Assembly: GCA_010093685.1 (NCBI GenBank)
Contig: MU006227.1
Location: 436,154-500,153, forward strand
DNA from: Ophiobolus disseminans
Taxonomy: Eukaryota; Ascomycota; Dothideomycetes; Pleosporales; Phaeosphaeriaceae
Length of the DNA stretch: 64,000 bases
Direction of reading: 5' to 3'
Positions 22,770 to 33,168 of the stretch are shown here, piece by piece. Position numbers and translations under genes: made by a program. Position 1 is the stretch's first letter, and every line of letters starts with the position of its first letter. Under the pieces are notes generated by a model that made no database searches, was not told the DNA's origin, and saw nothing but the letters and a program-made list of their open reading frames with translations.

Positions 22770-23651
22770 TTACGGTACCTCATCTTGCGACAACGACCGG
22801 TCATCTACTCGAGAGGTCGAGATCGTTGCTTCTACCTCAATTACTCCAATGAACTTCACAAATATTCTCGATGCCGCATTTCTCTTCCCACGTATCATGG
22901 ACGTCTCCATGACTAGCTTGGCTACACATCGGAACAGAAGATTGAAGTCAGAGGCATCCAGGCCTTCACTGCTTATCCATCTCTCCACATCTTCGAAGTG
23001 CTTCCACACCTCCCATGTGGTTCCGAATATGCACAATAATTCGCTATCGAGGAGCTTTCCATTCTTCGATCGAAGAAGGGATGCCAGTGGCGCTGGTAAG
23101 ACGAGGTGCATGCGAAACGTGTGAATCCGCACTGCAGGTGCATTGTATGGGTCCGTGAAGCATGTTTCAACAACAAAACGTAAGATTTCCGGCAACGGCT
23201 GTCGAATGAACGGCGGAAAAGGCGATGGATGATGCGTGAGACGAGGGTGTTTGAGTCTGCCCCCAAAGACGGCTAATCTCTCCATGAAGGACTCTTTCAA
23301 CGGCCATTCGAAATGAAACCAAACGTCAATGGTGTCGATGATCTTGCGCGCTCGAAAAAGACAGCAAAGCCACTCTGGCTGCAGCGTGTTACCAGTAACG
23401 GTCACTTTGAGCGAATGAGATAGCTTGAATCTTCGTATACACTCGAGTGTCTCGTAACGCAATTGGCGGCTGGTGAAAAGTAGTCCTTGCGCGCTGAAGG
23501 CTTTGTATAAGGGGAGTTCGGGTGGGTGCAGCAGCGTGGTTGCAGCGCTCTCGGGAATTTTGATCGGCGCGGTGATACTGCAGGGCCTTGAGCGCAACAC
23601 ATTCTCGAGAATCATATCCCGCAGCTCCACAGGTAGCGAGAGGAAAGCCAT
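22770..23651 (-). CDS. F-box-like (2EXR-type) protein
   Basis: A single exon gives 293 residues. It opens MAFLSLPVELRDMILENVL, the LPxELRxxI helix of fungal F-box-like proteins, and continues with LLFTSRQLRYETLE, the second conserved block in which a residue set (here SRQLRYE) follows the first helix at about 50 residues. The remainder has no recognised domain. Function is unknown; such proteins may act in ubiquitin ligase complexes. Its 3' end lies 112 bases from the SDR stop, in convergent orientation. Confidence 0.75.
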   Translation of the reverse strand: MAFLSLPVELRDMILENVLRSRPCSITAPIKIPESAATTLLHPPELPLYKAFSAQGLLFTSRQLRYETLECIRRFKLSHSLKVTVTGNTLQPEWLCCLFRARKIIDTIDVWFHFEWPLKESFMERLAVFGGRLKHPRLTHHPSPFPPFIRQPLPEILRFVVETCFTDPYNAPAVRIHTFRMHLVLPAPLASLLRSKNGKLLDSELLCIFGTTWEVWKHFEDVERWISSEGLDASDFNLLFRCVAKLVMETSMIRGKRNAASRIFVKFIGVIEVEATISTSRVDDRSLSQDEVP

Positions 23652-24266
23652 ACTAATAGCGTCATGAAGAAGGGAAGTTCAGGCGGTGGTTGGTGGGGCA
23701 GGAGCGACAGCCAACGCGCCTATCCTTATCAAGACAAGCGCCGATCCTCACCATTTGACGCTTCCTTCACTCTTACATCCAGTATATATCAACCGTCAAA
23801 ATAACCAAAATAACCAAAGATTATACACTGATCATACATAAGCTCATTCGACGTCATATACATCAGCTGAAAATCCCCTAGATGGACGAAAGTTGGGTCT
23901 TGTTACGAACGAGCCTGTCTAGACTCGATAAAGGTTCCAAGAGAGTGAGCACAAACAAAACAATAGCATGCTTAACTTCATGTATCTATTGTGTAAACTT
24001 CAATGCTATTTTACCGCGTGAGTGCCGCTAGCATGCATTATGAAGAGCTCATTCGAACAATGCTATTGTTCTATTGTAGCGTCGAGAACTTCCCTTTCAC
24101 CAATTGTGCTATTGGTTTATTGTGAGCCCTACCCACTCTAAGGTATTGTCATTCGAGTTGGGCTTTCGTAGCACGAAATCAGAAACTTATCGCCCCTTCA
24201 CAGGATCAAGCTTTCTCTTCAGCTAACTCCCATTCTTCAACCATCACTACCTTCTCGCCAACCAGA
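23652..24266. other. Divergent intergenic region
   Basis: This is an A/T-rich spacer with a short direct repeat of aaataacc near 23800-23815 and repeated cattcga motifs near 24040-24160. No gene is seen. Confidence 0.45.
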
Positions 24267-25064
24267 ATGGCCTCCAAGCGCAAGTCCAGTACCGAGCGTG
24301 GTGAGTAAACACCAGATAAACGTCAACGGGCAACGCGCAATTTCTCGCAGGAATCAAGCGACAGTGAGGATATGCCGCGGGCACGCGGCCGCAGTCAAGT
24401 TCGGAGGCAACATCGTGTACAACAACCAAGTCCCTCCTCATTTCGAGTCCAAGGAGACGACATCAGCGATACAAACGATGACAAAAGCGAAGGCGAAGAG
24501 ACGAACGAGGTCCTTGCTCGAATCCGCACGGGAATTCGCTACACACGCTCCCAATTCCGCAAGGACCGAACCCTCATGCAAACAACCCGCTTCACCATGC
24601 CATTACCCACCAAGACATACATACCGTCTTCATCAGAAACTACAGCCCTCAATCTCCTACGCTCGAGCTCCGCAATCACGATCCTCACTGCTCCTGACTT
24701 CGGCGTCTTCGAGCTTGGCATCCCGGTCCCATACCTCCTTCCACAAGGCTCCGTTGGCCACATCATACATACGCCACAGTGGTGGGTCGGAAAGTCGGCA
24801 GTAGAGATCAAGGCTGGACCTTACGCTGAGCCGAGCGATCTCAAGAAGGCGGCTGCCAGTCTGAAGGGGTTGGCTACCAAGAAGTCAAAGAAAACCTGCA
24901 AGACAGCAAAGGAGAGAGATATCGAGAACAAGTTGGAGGAGGTTTTGAGGAGGCAGGAAGCTGGACTTCCGATGTGCGAAAGGGATGGTGATGGAGAGGG
25001 AAGCGACGAAGAAGACATCGAGGACGACTTGGAGGATTTTTCCGAGGAGGTAACGAGTGGATAA
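24267..25064 (+). CDS. Unknown protein with acidic C-terminus
   Basis: The secure part is the frame from the ATG at 24372 to 25064 (230 residues). It has a basic N-terminus, a central block with ILTAPDFGVFELGIPVP, a predicted coiled coil around ERDIENKLEEVLRR and a Glu/Asp-rich tail (GSDEEDIEDDLEDF). A likely first exon, MASKRKSSTER at 24267-24300, ends at a good GTGAGT donor, and a CAG acceptor lies at 24348-24350, but that join shifts frame and stops after a few codons. The true 5' structure is therefore uncertain. No family is recognised; a nuclear role would fit the charge pattern but is a guess. Confidence 0.5.
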
Positions 25065-25749
25065 GTGGTTGGATGAGCAGGAGCAGATGCGCAGGCGCTC
25101 TGTATTGATTCGTACCTACGACGATTGTTACTCATGACGACTAGGAAGAGCCTGGGTGTATAGCGATCATCTTACGATTACAATTGAAAAGATATTGATA
25201 CACTGCGGGTGACTTGCAGCATTGATGAACACCCGATGGCTATGTATTGGGCACTGAAGACCTACAAGTAACCTCATTCAGCCCTAGTGTTCACTTCTGC
25301 AAATGAGCGAAGCGCGTCCGAGTAACATGAGTTGAGTGTTGTTGAATAGTTTGATGCTGGTGGGTATAATCCAAGTGGTGAACATGGCTTAGAAAGTCGT
25401 GATGGTTGAATGATAGCATGGTGGCACAGTGACTCGATTTGGGGTTGGTGCGGCAAGTGCGATCGATTAGTCAGCTGTCAGCGTGAAAGCGGGACGCGCG
25501 CGCGCGTCTCCCCGCCAAAGCAATCGCATTCGCGTACTCTTCGTCCAACTGTTTACAATAACAGATACACGAAGCGCGGTGCGTCTTCGTAAAATGCACA
25601 CTTAATGCCCGCCCAAATCGGAACTGCTGCGTACGCACAACATGAGCGTTACATAGGTACGGTAGGCATCCGCCAACCGCAACACGGTCCTACGTTCTGT
25701 TCCATTTCACCAACTGTCACCGTGGATCCAAGACACTCGAACCGAAATC
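25065..25749. other. Intergenic region
   Basis: There is no supported gene. A gcgcgcgcg run lies at 25497-25506. Confidence 0.45.
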
Positions 25750-28707
25750 ATGTCGTGGCACGACCAAAGCTGCGCAGGCCTTGATCTACATTGGGCTGAG
25801 GACCAACCCGGCTGCCGGAGATGCAATCGATGGGCTCCCACGTTGCCTTCAGCAGCGCCCTTGCCACCACCGATGCCCCCGCGGGATACCAACAGGATGG
25901 AACTGTCATGCACATGGCCTCCCTGTCTGGCATTCACGCAGATTCGTCCATCAAGAACAATGGGTTCTGCTCTAGCCCTGCTGGAAAATGACGAGACGAG
26001 AGGGCTGCTGCCAAAAGTTCAAGACGTTGTTAGATCGTGGGCTCAGCCATCACCATCGGCAATTGGAGACACGATCAGCATGATGCCAACTCCCAAGCGC
26101 TCTGCTGAAGAGCGACAGGCATCCGACGCCACCACTGGCATATACAGCAGGCTCCGAAAATTCGATATACGCTTACTACGGTTGCATGGTAGTAGTAAGC
26201 GCACCAGCCCGGTTCATTGCTCTCTCGAAGTGCACGGGCTCCGAGATCCATGCTGCCCTATTTTCGAAGCGTTGTCCTATACCTGGGCCGATTCAAGTGG
26301 CGACAACAGTCTTCGACAACCGATATTCCTCGGTGCCAACTACTGTGTGTTAGCTGTTACGAACAATTGTATGTCCGCTCTTCGAACCTTTCGAAACGAG
26401 GTCGATCGTCTACTATGGGTCGATTCCATATGCATCAACCAGAAAAGTCAATCAGAACGTGAAGCGCAAGTTGCTCTCATGCCCCGCATTTACTCGTCGG
26501 CTTCACGAGTCTTGATGTATCTGGAAGACAACAGCTCAACTGCTGATCAGGCAATGACTGCTTTAGTGGAGTCCGATAACGTGCCAAGTACTAATGTAGA
26601 AAGCCCCCTCGACATGCAATCCCTCTTAATCAACAATTACTTTACCCGCACGTGGATGGTACAAGAGGTAAGTCTTGCTAAGTCGGCCACTGTCACACTT
26701 GGTAATCGCACAGTCCATTGGTCATCTTTCAAGGCTGCCGCTCTAGCGCCAGCGACTCGGAGCAACGCTGGACATCGTAAGACGTGGATTGAGCACGGTG
26801 ATATTGGCTACCATGGAAAGCCCACTTTATTGGAGTATCTACACAGTATCAGGCACTGCAGATGTGGCGATCCACGCGATCAGATCTACGCGGTGCTTGG
26901 ACTGACCCAAAATGAGCGCGAGCAGTTGTCAATCGATTACAGCATTAGCGTGCAACAACTCTACATGGGCCTAGCGCTTTACTGGATCTCCAGCTATGAA
27001 TACGGATTCCTGGACGCGATAGGCTTGAAAAAGTCAATACCAAGTCTGCCGTCTTGGGTGCCGGACTGGACGAGCGTCGGTGATTGGGATGTCACAAACC
27101 ATCTGTCAGGGCCAAAACGATCAAGTATGGCGTCTTCGTCAAGCAATAGCTTTGTGGTAGAGCCACCATGTATATCGAACCGGGCTGCTCGATTCGTTTG
27201 GACCATACCCAATCCAGTTTGCAAGGCCTGGGCCATTGATAGTTCATTGTTGGAGACCATTGCCAGGAATTCGAAACACAGGCAACCATCCACGGACTAC
27301 CAGTCTCGCACTCGAGCTGCATTCGATGACCACCAGCTTAGTGATGGGATGGGTGTGGGAAGAGAAGTTGGCTATCTTGTGCTTGATGCATTCCCTCTAT
27401 TTTTCGCCAACGATAAAACGCTGCACCCAAACGTTGTTGGAAAGAACACACTATGGTTTGATGACAACGAAGACGTACCACGTATGCGTTGTGACCTGAC
27501 GCAATCTGGGCTGGACGGCTTGTACCCTTACGTTTTGATGGATCTTCGCCGAGGATTCCTGCTGCGACGGCACGCTTCCTCTATTTTTTCGCTCCATAGC
27601 AGCTTCCAGATCACGTGCGAGCCTCCTCCAGCTGTACATACGACCACTTTGGTACAGTTTTACAATATGTTGGGAGTCCCACCTCCACCGCAGCTCTCGC
27701 CAGATCAGGCACCAGACAGTTCGGACAATGAGGTGCGACTACATGATCTTGACCTTGTCAAACTACACAAAGATCTCATTGCTGCAGAGACTGCAATCGT
27801 CGACCAGTGGTTGTGTGACCTGTTCTATTTTGGGTCAAAGGCTGGTGTTGACGTGGCTGCGAAAATCTACCCTAGCGATCCTAGAAACTGGCACTGCGTT
27901 CTGCCCAACGCGACTCATGCTTGTTGGACCTACGACTCTTATCGATATCAGCGTCAAGCGCTTTCTATCAGATGCACGCCGCAGCAGTTACAGGCGATGA
28001 GACAGCTGCAAGAAGAGATTATGCAGACCTTTCCGAAACACGAACAAGCTCTCATGATGGAGAAAACTCTCATGTACACCAGAGATGCTTATTGGGGACT
28101 AGAAGCAAGCCATCCGTTATTCTGGCAGCTCCACCGTGTATGGAACAGTCATATCAAAGCGGACCCAGATGCCATCCCAGTAGCGGCACTCGACTTAGGT
28201 TACGCAGATCACATCCGACGAACATGTGCTGCTACGATATCCACCAGTCCAGCGTCTGTAGACGACGTCATAGCCGACTGGTCCTCCATCGTGAAGCGTC
28301 TGAGAGATTCTTGCCGAACGTACGGGCCTATGAGTGCGGCTCTTCGAGATGCTCACCGCAGTGGGTTCCGTCCTGCATTCATGGTCTCAAACAGAATGCA
28401 AGATGACGAGTTTGACGAGTTTGAGGACGGTATTGTCTCTTTCCTGAGGCCTTTATCTGGTGGTGATATACAGATCAACAGGAAGACTGTACTGTCAGAA
28501 GCCTGGATTGTTGTACATGCATGGGCAATCTTGGAGAACTTACAGCTACAGGAAGACGTATCGGCCGAGCAGAACTGCAATATAATGTGGATTCACATTG
28601 TCACGCTGGACATGATGGTACAGCTCCGAGGACTACTACATCATCGTCGAATCGTAAAGTGTTTGGACGATGCCGCAAAGAATGTTGAGCGAATCGTCCT
28701 CATCTAG
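25750..28707 (+). CDS. HET-domain protein, 985 residues
   Basis: One intronless frame begins at an ATG preceded by atc. The N-terminal 45 residues include DQPGCRRCNRW, a Cys pair that may bind metal. The HET domain lies at about residues 170-330, with FEALSYTWADSS, RLLWVDSICINQ, IYSSASRVLMYLED and TRTWMVQEVSLAKSAT; DPRDQIYAVLGL follows at about 380. The C-terminal 600 residues carry no recognised domain. HET proteins act in non-self recognition and programmed cell death after hyphal fusion; allele specificity usually sits in the C-terminal part. It is complete and much longer than the HET relic at 20.2-20.9 kb. Confidence 0.9.
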   Translation: MSWHDQSCAGLDLHWAEDQPGCRRCNRWAPTLPSAAPLPPPMPPRDTNRMELSCTWPPCLAFTQIRPSRTMGSALALLENDETRGLLPKVQDVVRSWAQPSPSAIGDTISMMPTPKRSAEERQASDATTGIYSRLRKFDIRLLRLHGSSKRTSPVHCSLEVHGLRDPCCPIFEALSYTWADSSGDNSLRQPIFLGANYCVLAVTNNCMSALRTFRNEVDRLLWVDSICINQKSQSEREAQVALMPRIYSSASRVLMYLEDNSSTADQAMTALVESDNVPSTNVESPLDMQSLLINNYFTRTWMVQEVSLAKSATVTLGNRTVHWSSFKAAALAPATRSNAGHRKTWIEHGDIGYHGKPTLLEYLHSIRHCRCGDPRDQIYAVLGLTQNEREQLSIDYSISVQQLYMGLALYWISSYEYGFLDAIGLKKSIPSLPSWVPDWTSVGDWDVTNHLSGPKRSSMASSSSNSFVVEPPCISNRAARFVWTIPNPVCKAWAIDSSLLETIARNSKHRQPSTDYQSRTRAAFDDHQLSDGMGVGREVGYLVLDAFPLFFANDKTLHPNVVGKNTLWFDDNEDVPRMRCDLTQSGLDGLYPYVLMDLRRGFLLRRHASSIFSLHSSFQITCEPPPAVHTTTLVQFYNMLGVPPPPQLSPDQAPDSSDNEVRLHDLDLVKLHKDLIAAETAIVDQWLCDLFYFGSKAGVDVAAKIYPSDPRNWHCVLPNATHACWTYDSYRYQRQALSIRCTPQQLQAMRQLQEEIMQTFPKHEQALMMEKTLMYTRDAYWGLEASHPLFWQLHRVWNSHIKADPDAIPVAALDLGYADHIRRTCAATISTSPASVDDVIADWSSIVKRLRDSCRTYGPMSAALRDAHRSGFRPAFMVSNRMQDDEFDEFEDGIVSFLRPLSGGDIQINRKTVLSEAWIVVHAWAILENLQLQEDVSAEQNCNIMWIHIVTLDMMVQLRGLLHHRRIVKCLDDAAKNVERIVLI

Positions 28708-29003
28708 TATCATCCAAGTCCGATGGACTATTATCTCGTCAATTGCACAGTGCGTCTAGAAGTATACTGTACTTGGGTATAAATCAGGCAGCTTGGAAGT
28801 CATAGCTGTCAATTTTCCACGTGTGGCAGGTTGTGGTGTTAGTGAACCCCAGATTAGTCAGCCGCTAATCACTAGCCCTTCCATCTTCGCCAAATTCGTT
28901 AAGCTCGGCCATATACAGTAGTGTTCAGCCACATATAGTGATCGGCCACCCCACCAAAAGTAGCCACACAGTATGGAGTTGCAATTTTTGTCAACAACAA
29001 CGA

Positions 29004-30592
29004 TTATGTTTGCCACTCACTACACATAAAACTAATAATAAATGCTGCTGCTGCCGCCGCCGCCTTTTTGGCTTCCTTTTCTGGTGAAGTGCTGGCCTGC
29101 TGAGCCTGTAGAGCTGCTGCGCAATCAACTGCAGCCTTGATACTCTCAACGTTGCTAAAACGCTTGTTTGGATTAACCTGAACTCGTTTCCTCGTACGAG
29201 TGATCTTATGGTAATCCAGTTGATGTTTAAGTCGCTATTTATCAGCCTCAAGCTGAGCAGCTCTAGTATTTGCCTCTGCAATTGCCTTGCCTGCCTTGCC
29301 AAGCACTATCCGGGTACTTCGTGAGAGAGATTCTGATAACAGCAGCTGCTGCTGAGCCTTGTACAAAGCCTGTGAGCTCCAAGGAGTGTTAAAGATTTGT
29401 TCTGACATAGTTAAAGCTTGACTAGCTGGTGGTAGAGTGACTAGCCAGCTAGTGATTTAAGATAAGAGCAGTACTAGACTTGGATTAATGGGCAAAGGCC
29501 AGCAGCGCGCCAGCCAGCTCGTATAACACGCTCTAATAGAGCTTCTTCTCTTGCCTTGTTATATAGGATAATAAAGCGCTCTTTAATACGCGCTACATCA
29601 TCAAGTGCAGAGAGAGCACGAATCTTGTTGCAATAGCGTGTTTTGAGAACAGAGAAAGGAGCAAGGTCAAGAGGCTGCAGCAGGTGCAGGGCATGAGCTA
29701 GGAGATATAGGAGGTGTATCTTGTTAACCTTGCAGAGCCACATGAAGTCTATAGGTATATGAGAGCCGTGGCTATTGAGGAGAAGCAGACGATAGCCGCT
29801 AGACAATGGTGAAGTATCTAGTATAAAAATATGCTGTAGCCATTCATATCCAATTGAGTGAGATGTCTAGCCGTTCTCTGAGGTGGTATAGAGCCAGTTT
29901 GGTATACCTTGAGCTAGGAACCAGGTAGACTGTAGATGCTTGCCCTCAAATATGACTAGGCATTGAAGCTTGGCGCCGGTAGCTGAGATAGTCTCAATAA
30001 TTGATACCCACTTGCAATCCTCTAGAGATTTGACATAAGCCTTCTTCTTTGTAGAGCTTGCAAGCACCTAGGCATTTGTACATACCCCTAGTGCACACCC
30101 AGTCTTGTCCATATTCTATATATCTTCGTACTGTATTCCTAGCTCTATTCTTGTCCGCTCAAACAGCTCAAGAAAGGCTTGTATAGTATCTTGACTAGCT
30201 GCTGTAGTCCTCACGCTCTCGATTGTTTGGCCGACTGTAGATGCAATGCGTGGGTTGCGTGCGATGAAATGGGGTACCTATAGTTGCCTAAGTAGCTCGT
30301 AGTTGCTGTTCATGTGTAGAGTCCGGGTGGCTATCTCTCGTACGCGTGGATGAGATGGAGGTTGTGCGCGTGAGTCCTCTTCTAGTATCCACTCTAGTAG
30401 AAATTGCTCTTGCTCTAGTGTTAATCGCTGTTGACTTGAGTGAGCTGTTGCCTTAGGTTGGCGGCCATTGATGCATTCTTGTAGCGTCAATTGGGGATCA
30501 CCCCACGTCTGTGCAGCTTTTTGCTGGCTTGTGAAAACACCAGAATTCAGATTGTTGATAGCAGATTGTATAGCTAGCTCACGGGCATCCAT
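29004..30592 (-). pseudogene. Fot1/pogo transposase pseudogene
   Basis: From an ATG at 30592 one frame runs to 29474 with TAG codons at 30278, 30116, 30068 and 29867, each where a Trp would fit (for example before VPHFIARNPR and after TTSENG). The helix-turn-helix region is N-terminal (TLQECINGRQPKA). The DDE triad is read as NMDKTG, LLLNSHGSH (Asn where Asp is expected) and QPLDLAPF. After 29474 the C-terminal region continues in another frame (29408-29004), with a further TAG at 29235-29237. TGG-to-TAG and Asp-to-Asn both need G-to-A on this strand, the CpA-to-TpA change of RIP on the other. Confidence 0.85.
29039..29065. repeat. Triplet-rich microsatellite in transposon
   Basis: A ctgctgctgccgccgccgcc run encodes a poly-Ala stretch at the C-terminal end of the transposase relic on the minus strand. 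Confidence 0.6.
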
Positions 30593-30808
30593 ATTGAACG
30601 CGTGGTGTTGAGAATACAGTTGATGAAAAGAGAGTGACGCGTTGTGGTGGGGTGGCCAAACACTATATGTGGCCGAACACTATACGAAGGAGCTCGTATT
30701 TTCTGAGTTTTAGGGCCCGTGCAGCACCCCACCAACACGCCCAAGCTCCCCCAACAACATGCTCACCACCTACTTTGATATAATACAACACCCACCCCAC
30801 CCCACAAT

Positions 30809-32188
30809 ATGACAAATCTGAAGCGGCGAAAACCTTTCAAATACAAAGACAATAAAGTTGTGAAAATCCCGAAGACTGCACGCACCGAAATGACCCCCAT
30901 CCAACGTGCTTTCATCTGCGGAGCTGTGCTGGCGTCGCGCGATGGCTATGCATCTGCGAACGCGCTCGCAAAACGCATGACCCACACCCAACCTGGCATC
31001 TCAAAGGTAGTGCGCACAGTAGAACAAAGAGCAAAGGATAGTGGCTTGAATCTCTGGGATTCTGTACTATATGAGAACGATTTAGGGCGCAGAAGGACCG
31101 CACTGCTCACGCAGGAAGCGAAGGTCGCCATTATTAACATCGCTACTGGTTCTCGAGCCAACCGCGAAAAGGAAAGCTGGCAGGCTATTCAGCAAAAGGA
31201 TTTTGAAGCCGTTACGAAGAATTTAAGCATCTCATCATTCGAAAATATTATGTATGAGGCTGGTTATTCAAGGAGGAAGCCGGGATAGAAACCCCCCCTT
31301 TCCCGAACTCAGGAGAGAGAGCGTTTTCAGTGGGCTCTTACCTACAACCCAGATAAATACAAGGAGTACGACAACTTAGGATATAATTTCAAGCATGTAG
31401 TCTTTACTGATGAGACTCTAGCTCGAATTGGAGAGCAGCGAGGGATAATTAGAACGTGGGCAAGACCGGATGAGATCTTTGACGACGATGTCAAAAAGGA
31501 TCGCAAGCCCATAGGTGCAGCCCTTCAATTTTTCGGAGCTTTCAGGTACGACAACAAGGGCCCGTGCCACGTTTATTACCATGAAACTCAGGAGGAAATT
31601 GCAGCTGGAGAGGTGGCCTTAAAGTTTGAAAATGACGTTACTAGAGCTCAGTCAAACTCATCTCAGATAACGGCTCAAAGAGCACTTCAGGTACTAAATG
31701 AGGCTGACGTAAATCTCCGGAGGAGCACTAGAAAGCTCCAACACGTCAAGAAACACGACTATCACAGGGGTATCCGAACAAGGGGTGGCGTTGACGGGTA
31801 CCGACACCGGGAAGGCGCACTTAAAAAGGTCGTTCCATGGGTACAAGACATGAAAAAGCGAGGTCTGAAATGCGTATTACTTGAGGATGGGGCTCCTCCA
31901 CATAAGTCCCGAATAACTAACGACTACCTCACTGTTGAGAAGGTGGAAAAAATGGCGTGGGCCGGCCACTCGCCAGATGTAAATGCATCCGAACATGCGT
32001 GGCCTGTGCTGAGGCGCCACGTGACAAAGCAATTCACCCCTTCTCGCACTGCAGAGGAGACAGAGGCTCAATGGGTTAAGGCATGGGATGCTCTGAGTAT
32101 AGAGAGGATCAATAAGTGGGTGGAACAAGTACCAGAGGTGGTGCGTCGGATCATCAGATCGGGTGGAAAAAACAACTTTCATGGGTAG
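30809..32188 (+). pseudogene. Tc1/mariner-like transposase with one nonsense codon
   Basis: A single 460-codon frame starts at an ATG at 30809 and is open to a TAG at 32186-32188 except for one TAG at 31286-31288 (RRKPG-stop-KPPLSRTQ), where Trp fits. The N-terminal part has helix-turn-helix character (ASANALAKRMTHTQPGISKV). The catalytic positions read VFTDET, VLLEDGAPPHKS and SPDVNASEHAW, matching the D, D, E pattern of the superfamily. All three acidic residues are present. One TGG-to-TAG change silences an otherwise intact gene; compare the heavier damage in the nested element. Confidence 0.82.
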
Positions 32189-32402
32189 CCTCAACACCAG
32201 AAAAGCTGGGGATAGCCCCATCACTATACAATTGAATAGCCTCATCATTCTCAGCTTATTTGAGCATGTGGTTGTGTTGCAAAGCATCGATTATTTGGTG
32301 GTGCTCACACGTTTTGGAATGCGCGAGCGCATTTGGTGGGGTGCTGCACGGGCCCTAAAACTCAGAAAATACGAGCTCCTTCGTATGGCCGAGCTTAACG
32401 AA

Positions 32403-33168
32403 GATCGCTCTTCCAGGTCTCCAATCAACCACAATCGCCGACGAACAAGTGGATCCTATCTCAATGTATTGCTGTGAGCCTGGCTTGCATTGCGGTGTCC
32501 GCGTCAATGTTCAGAGATTGTCGCAATACCGAAATCCAATCAGCAACATACCATTCCGAACTTGATAGCGACGCTCATCATGTCCTGTGGCCGGCTAACC
32601 CATCATGAGCCGGGCACTTCAGGGAATATCTCGACTCCATAGAAGTGGCTCCATTGAGCGGACCAGATTGTTAGGCCTCGGGATCACTGTGGCTGAGTCA
32701 ACATTAGAAGTGGCGCAGGCTTCCGGTGACGCCTCGCATTGCTTTTCCGATGCTCTGCAAGTATGTCTCTTATGTCCGCAACTATATACCCCGTCTTACA
32801 TCCCAAACATGTTAACACATGTTCCATCCAGTCTAGCCAGATATTCTTACAATACCTGAATAGTCAGCGCTTGACAGAACGTGCTTACTCAGGTATGGCG
32901 CAACGGCGGTGACGGCAGCTAGGTCGTAACCCGCCCCCACAGCGCGATGGGCCGCTCCGACCTCGAACTCAGACCGAAGTCTAATTTCCGTCAGCTCCGA
33001 TTGGATGCTTTTGTTGTTGACCAAGACTCAGCCGCAACACTAATTAGCGCGGGACCTTCGAGTCCTCCAAGGCCGTGCGTCACCACAGCCTTCAACTTGC
33101 ACTTGTTAAGCATCCTCATCTCATGCAGATAAACATTGACGAAGTGAAAACATTGACGGAGTGAAAAC
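32403..33168. other. Region between transposon and kinase gene
   Basis: A frame from an ATG at 32605 reads GLGITVAESTLEVAQASGDA up to a good donor (GTATGT at about 32760). After an acceptor near 32832 it continues SSQIFLQYLNSQRLTERAYS to a second GTATGG donor, but no convincing third exon follows. It may be a gene fragment or an upstream exon of the kinase. A short direct repeat, acattgacg(a/g)agtgaaaa, sits at about 33131-33168, just before the kinase ATG. Confidence 0.35.

Larger units (their letters stand above)
28921..30680 (-). mobile_element. Fot1/pogo-like DNA transposon, RIP-damaged
   Basis: The terminal inverted repeats are about 36 bases (28921-28956 and 30645-30680) and begin GTGTTC(A/G)GCCACATATAG; they differ at a few positions, some of them C/T or A/G type. 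TA dinucleotides abut both ends. Five or so extra bases (tacag) sit outside the left repeat, so the exact end may be a few bases further out. The element lies inside the left terminal repeat of the mariner-like element and was therefore inserted later. Confidence 0.8.
28902..32395. mobile_element. Tc1/mariner-like element carrying a nested insertion
   Basis: The outer terminal repeats begin AGCTCGGCCATA. At the right end (about 32334-32395) the repeat is continuous for about 62 bases. At the left end it is split: the first 12 bases lie at 28902-28913 and the remaining 50 at about 30683-30732, with the Fot1-like element between. A TA flanks both ends (28900-28901 and 32396-32397), as expected for this superfamily; flanking cgt/acg bases could extend the repeat a little. 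Without the nested insert the element would be about 1.7 kb. The transposase is at 30809-32188. Confidence 0.8.

Noticed and set aside
24298..24804. 168-codon plus-strand frame overlapping the acidic-tail gene
   Set aside because: The 24372-25064 frame is longer, ends in a typical acidic tail and has better composition.
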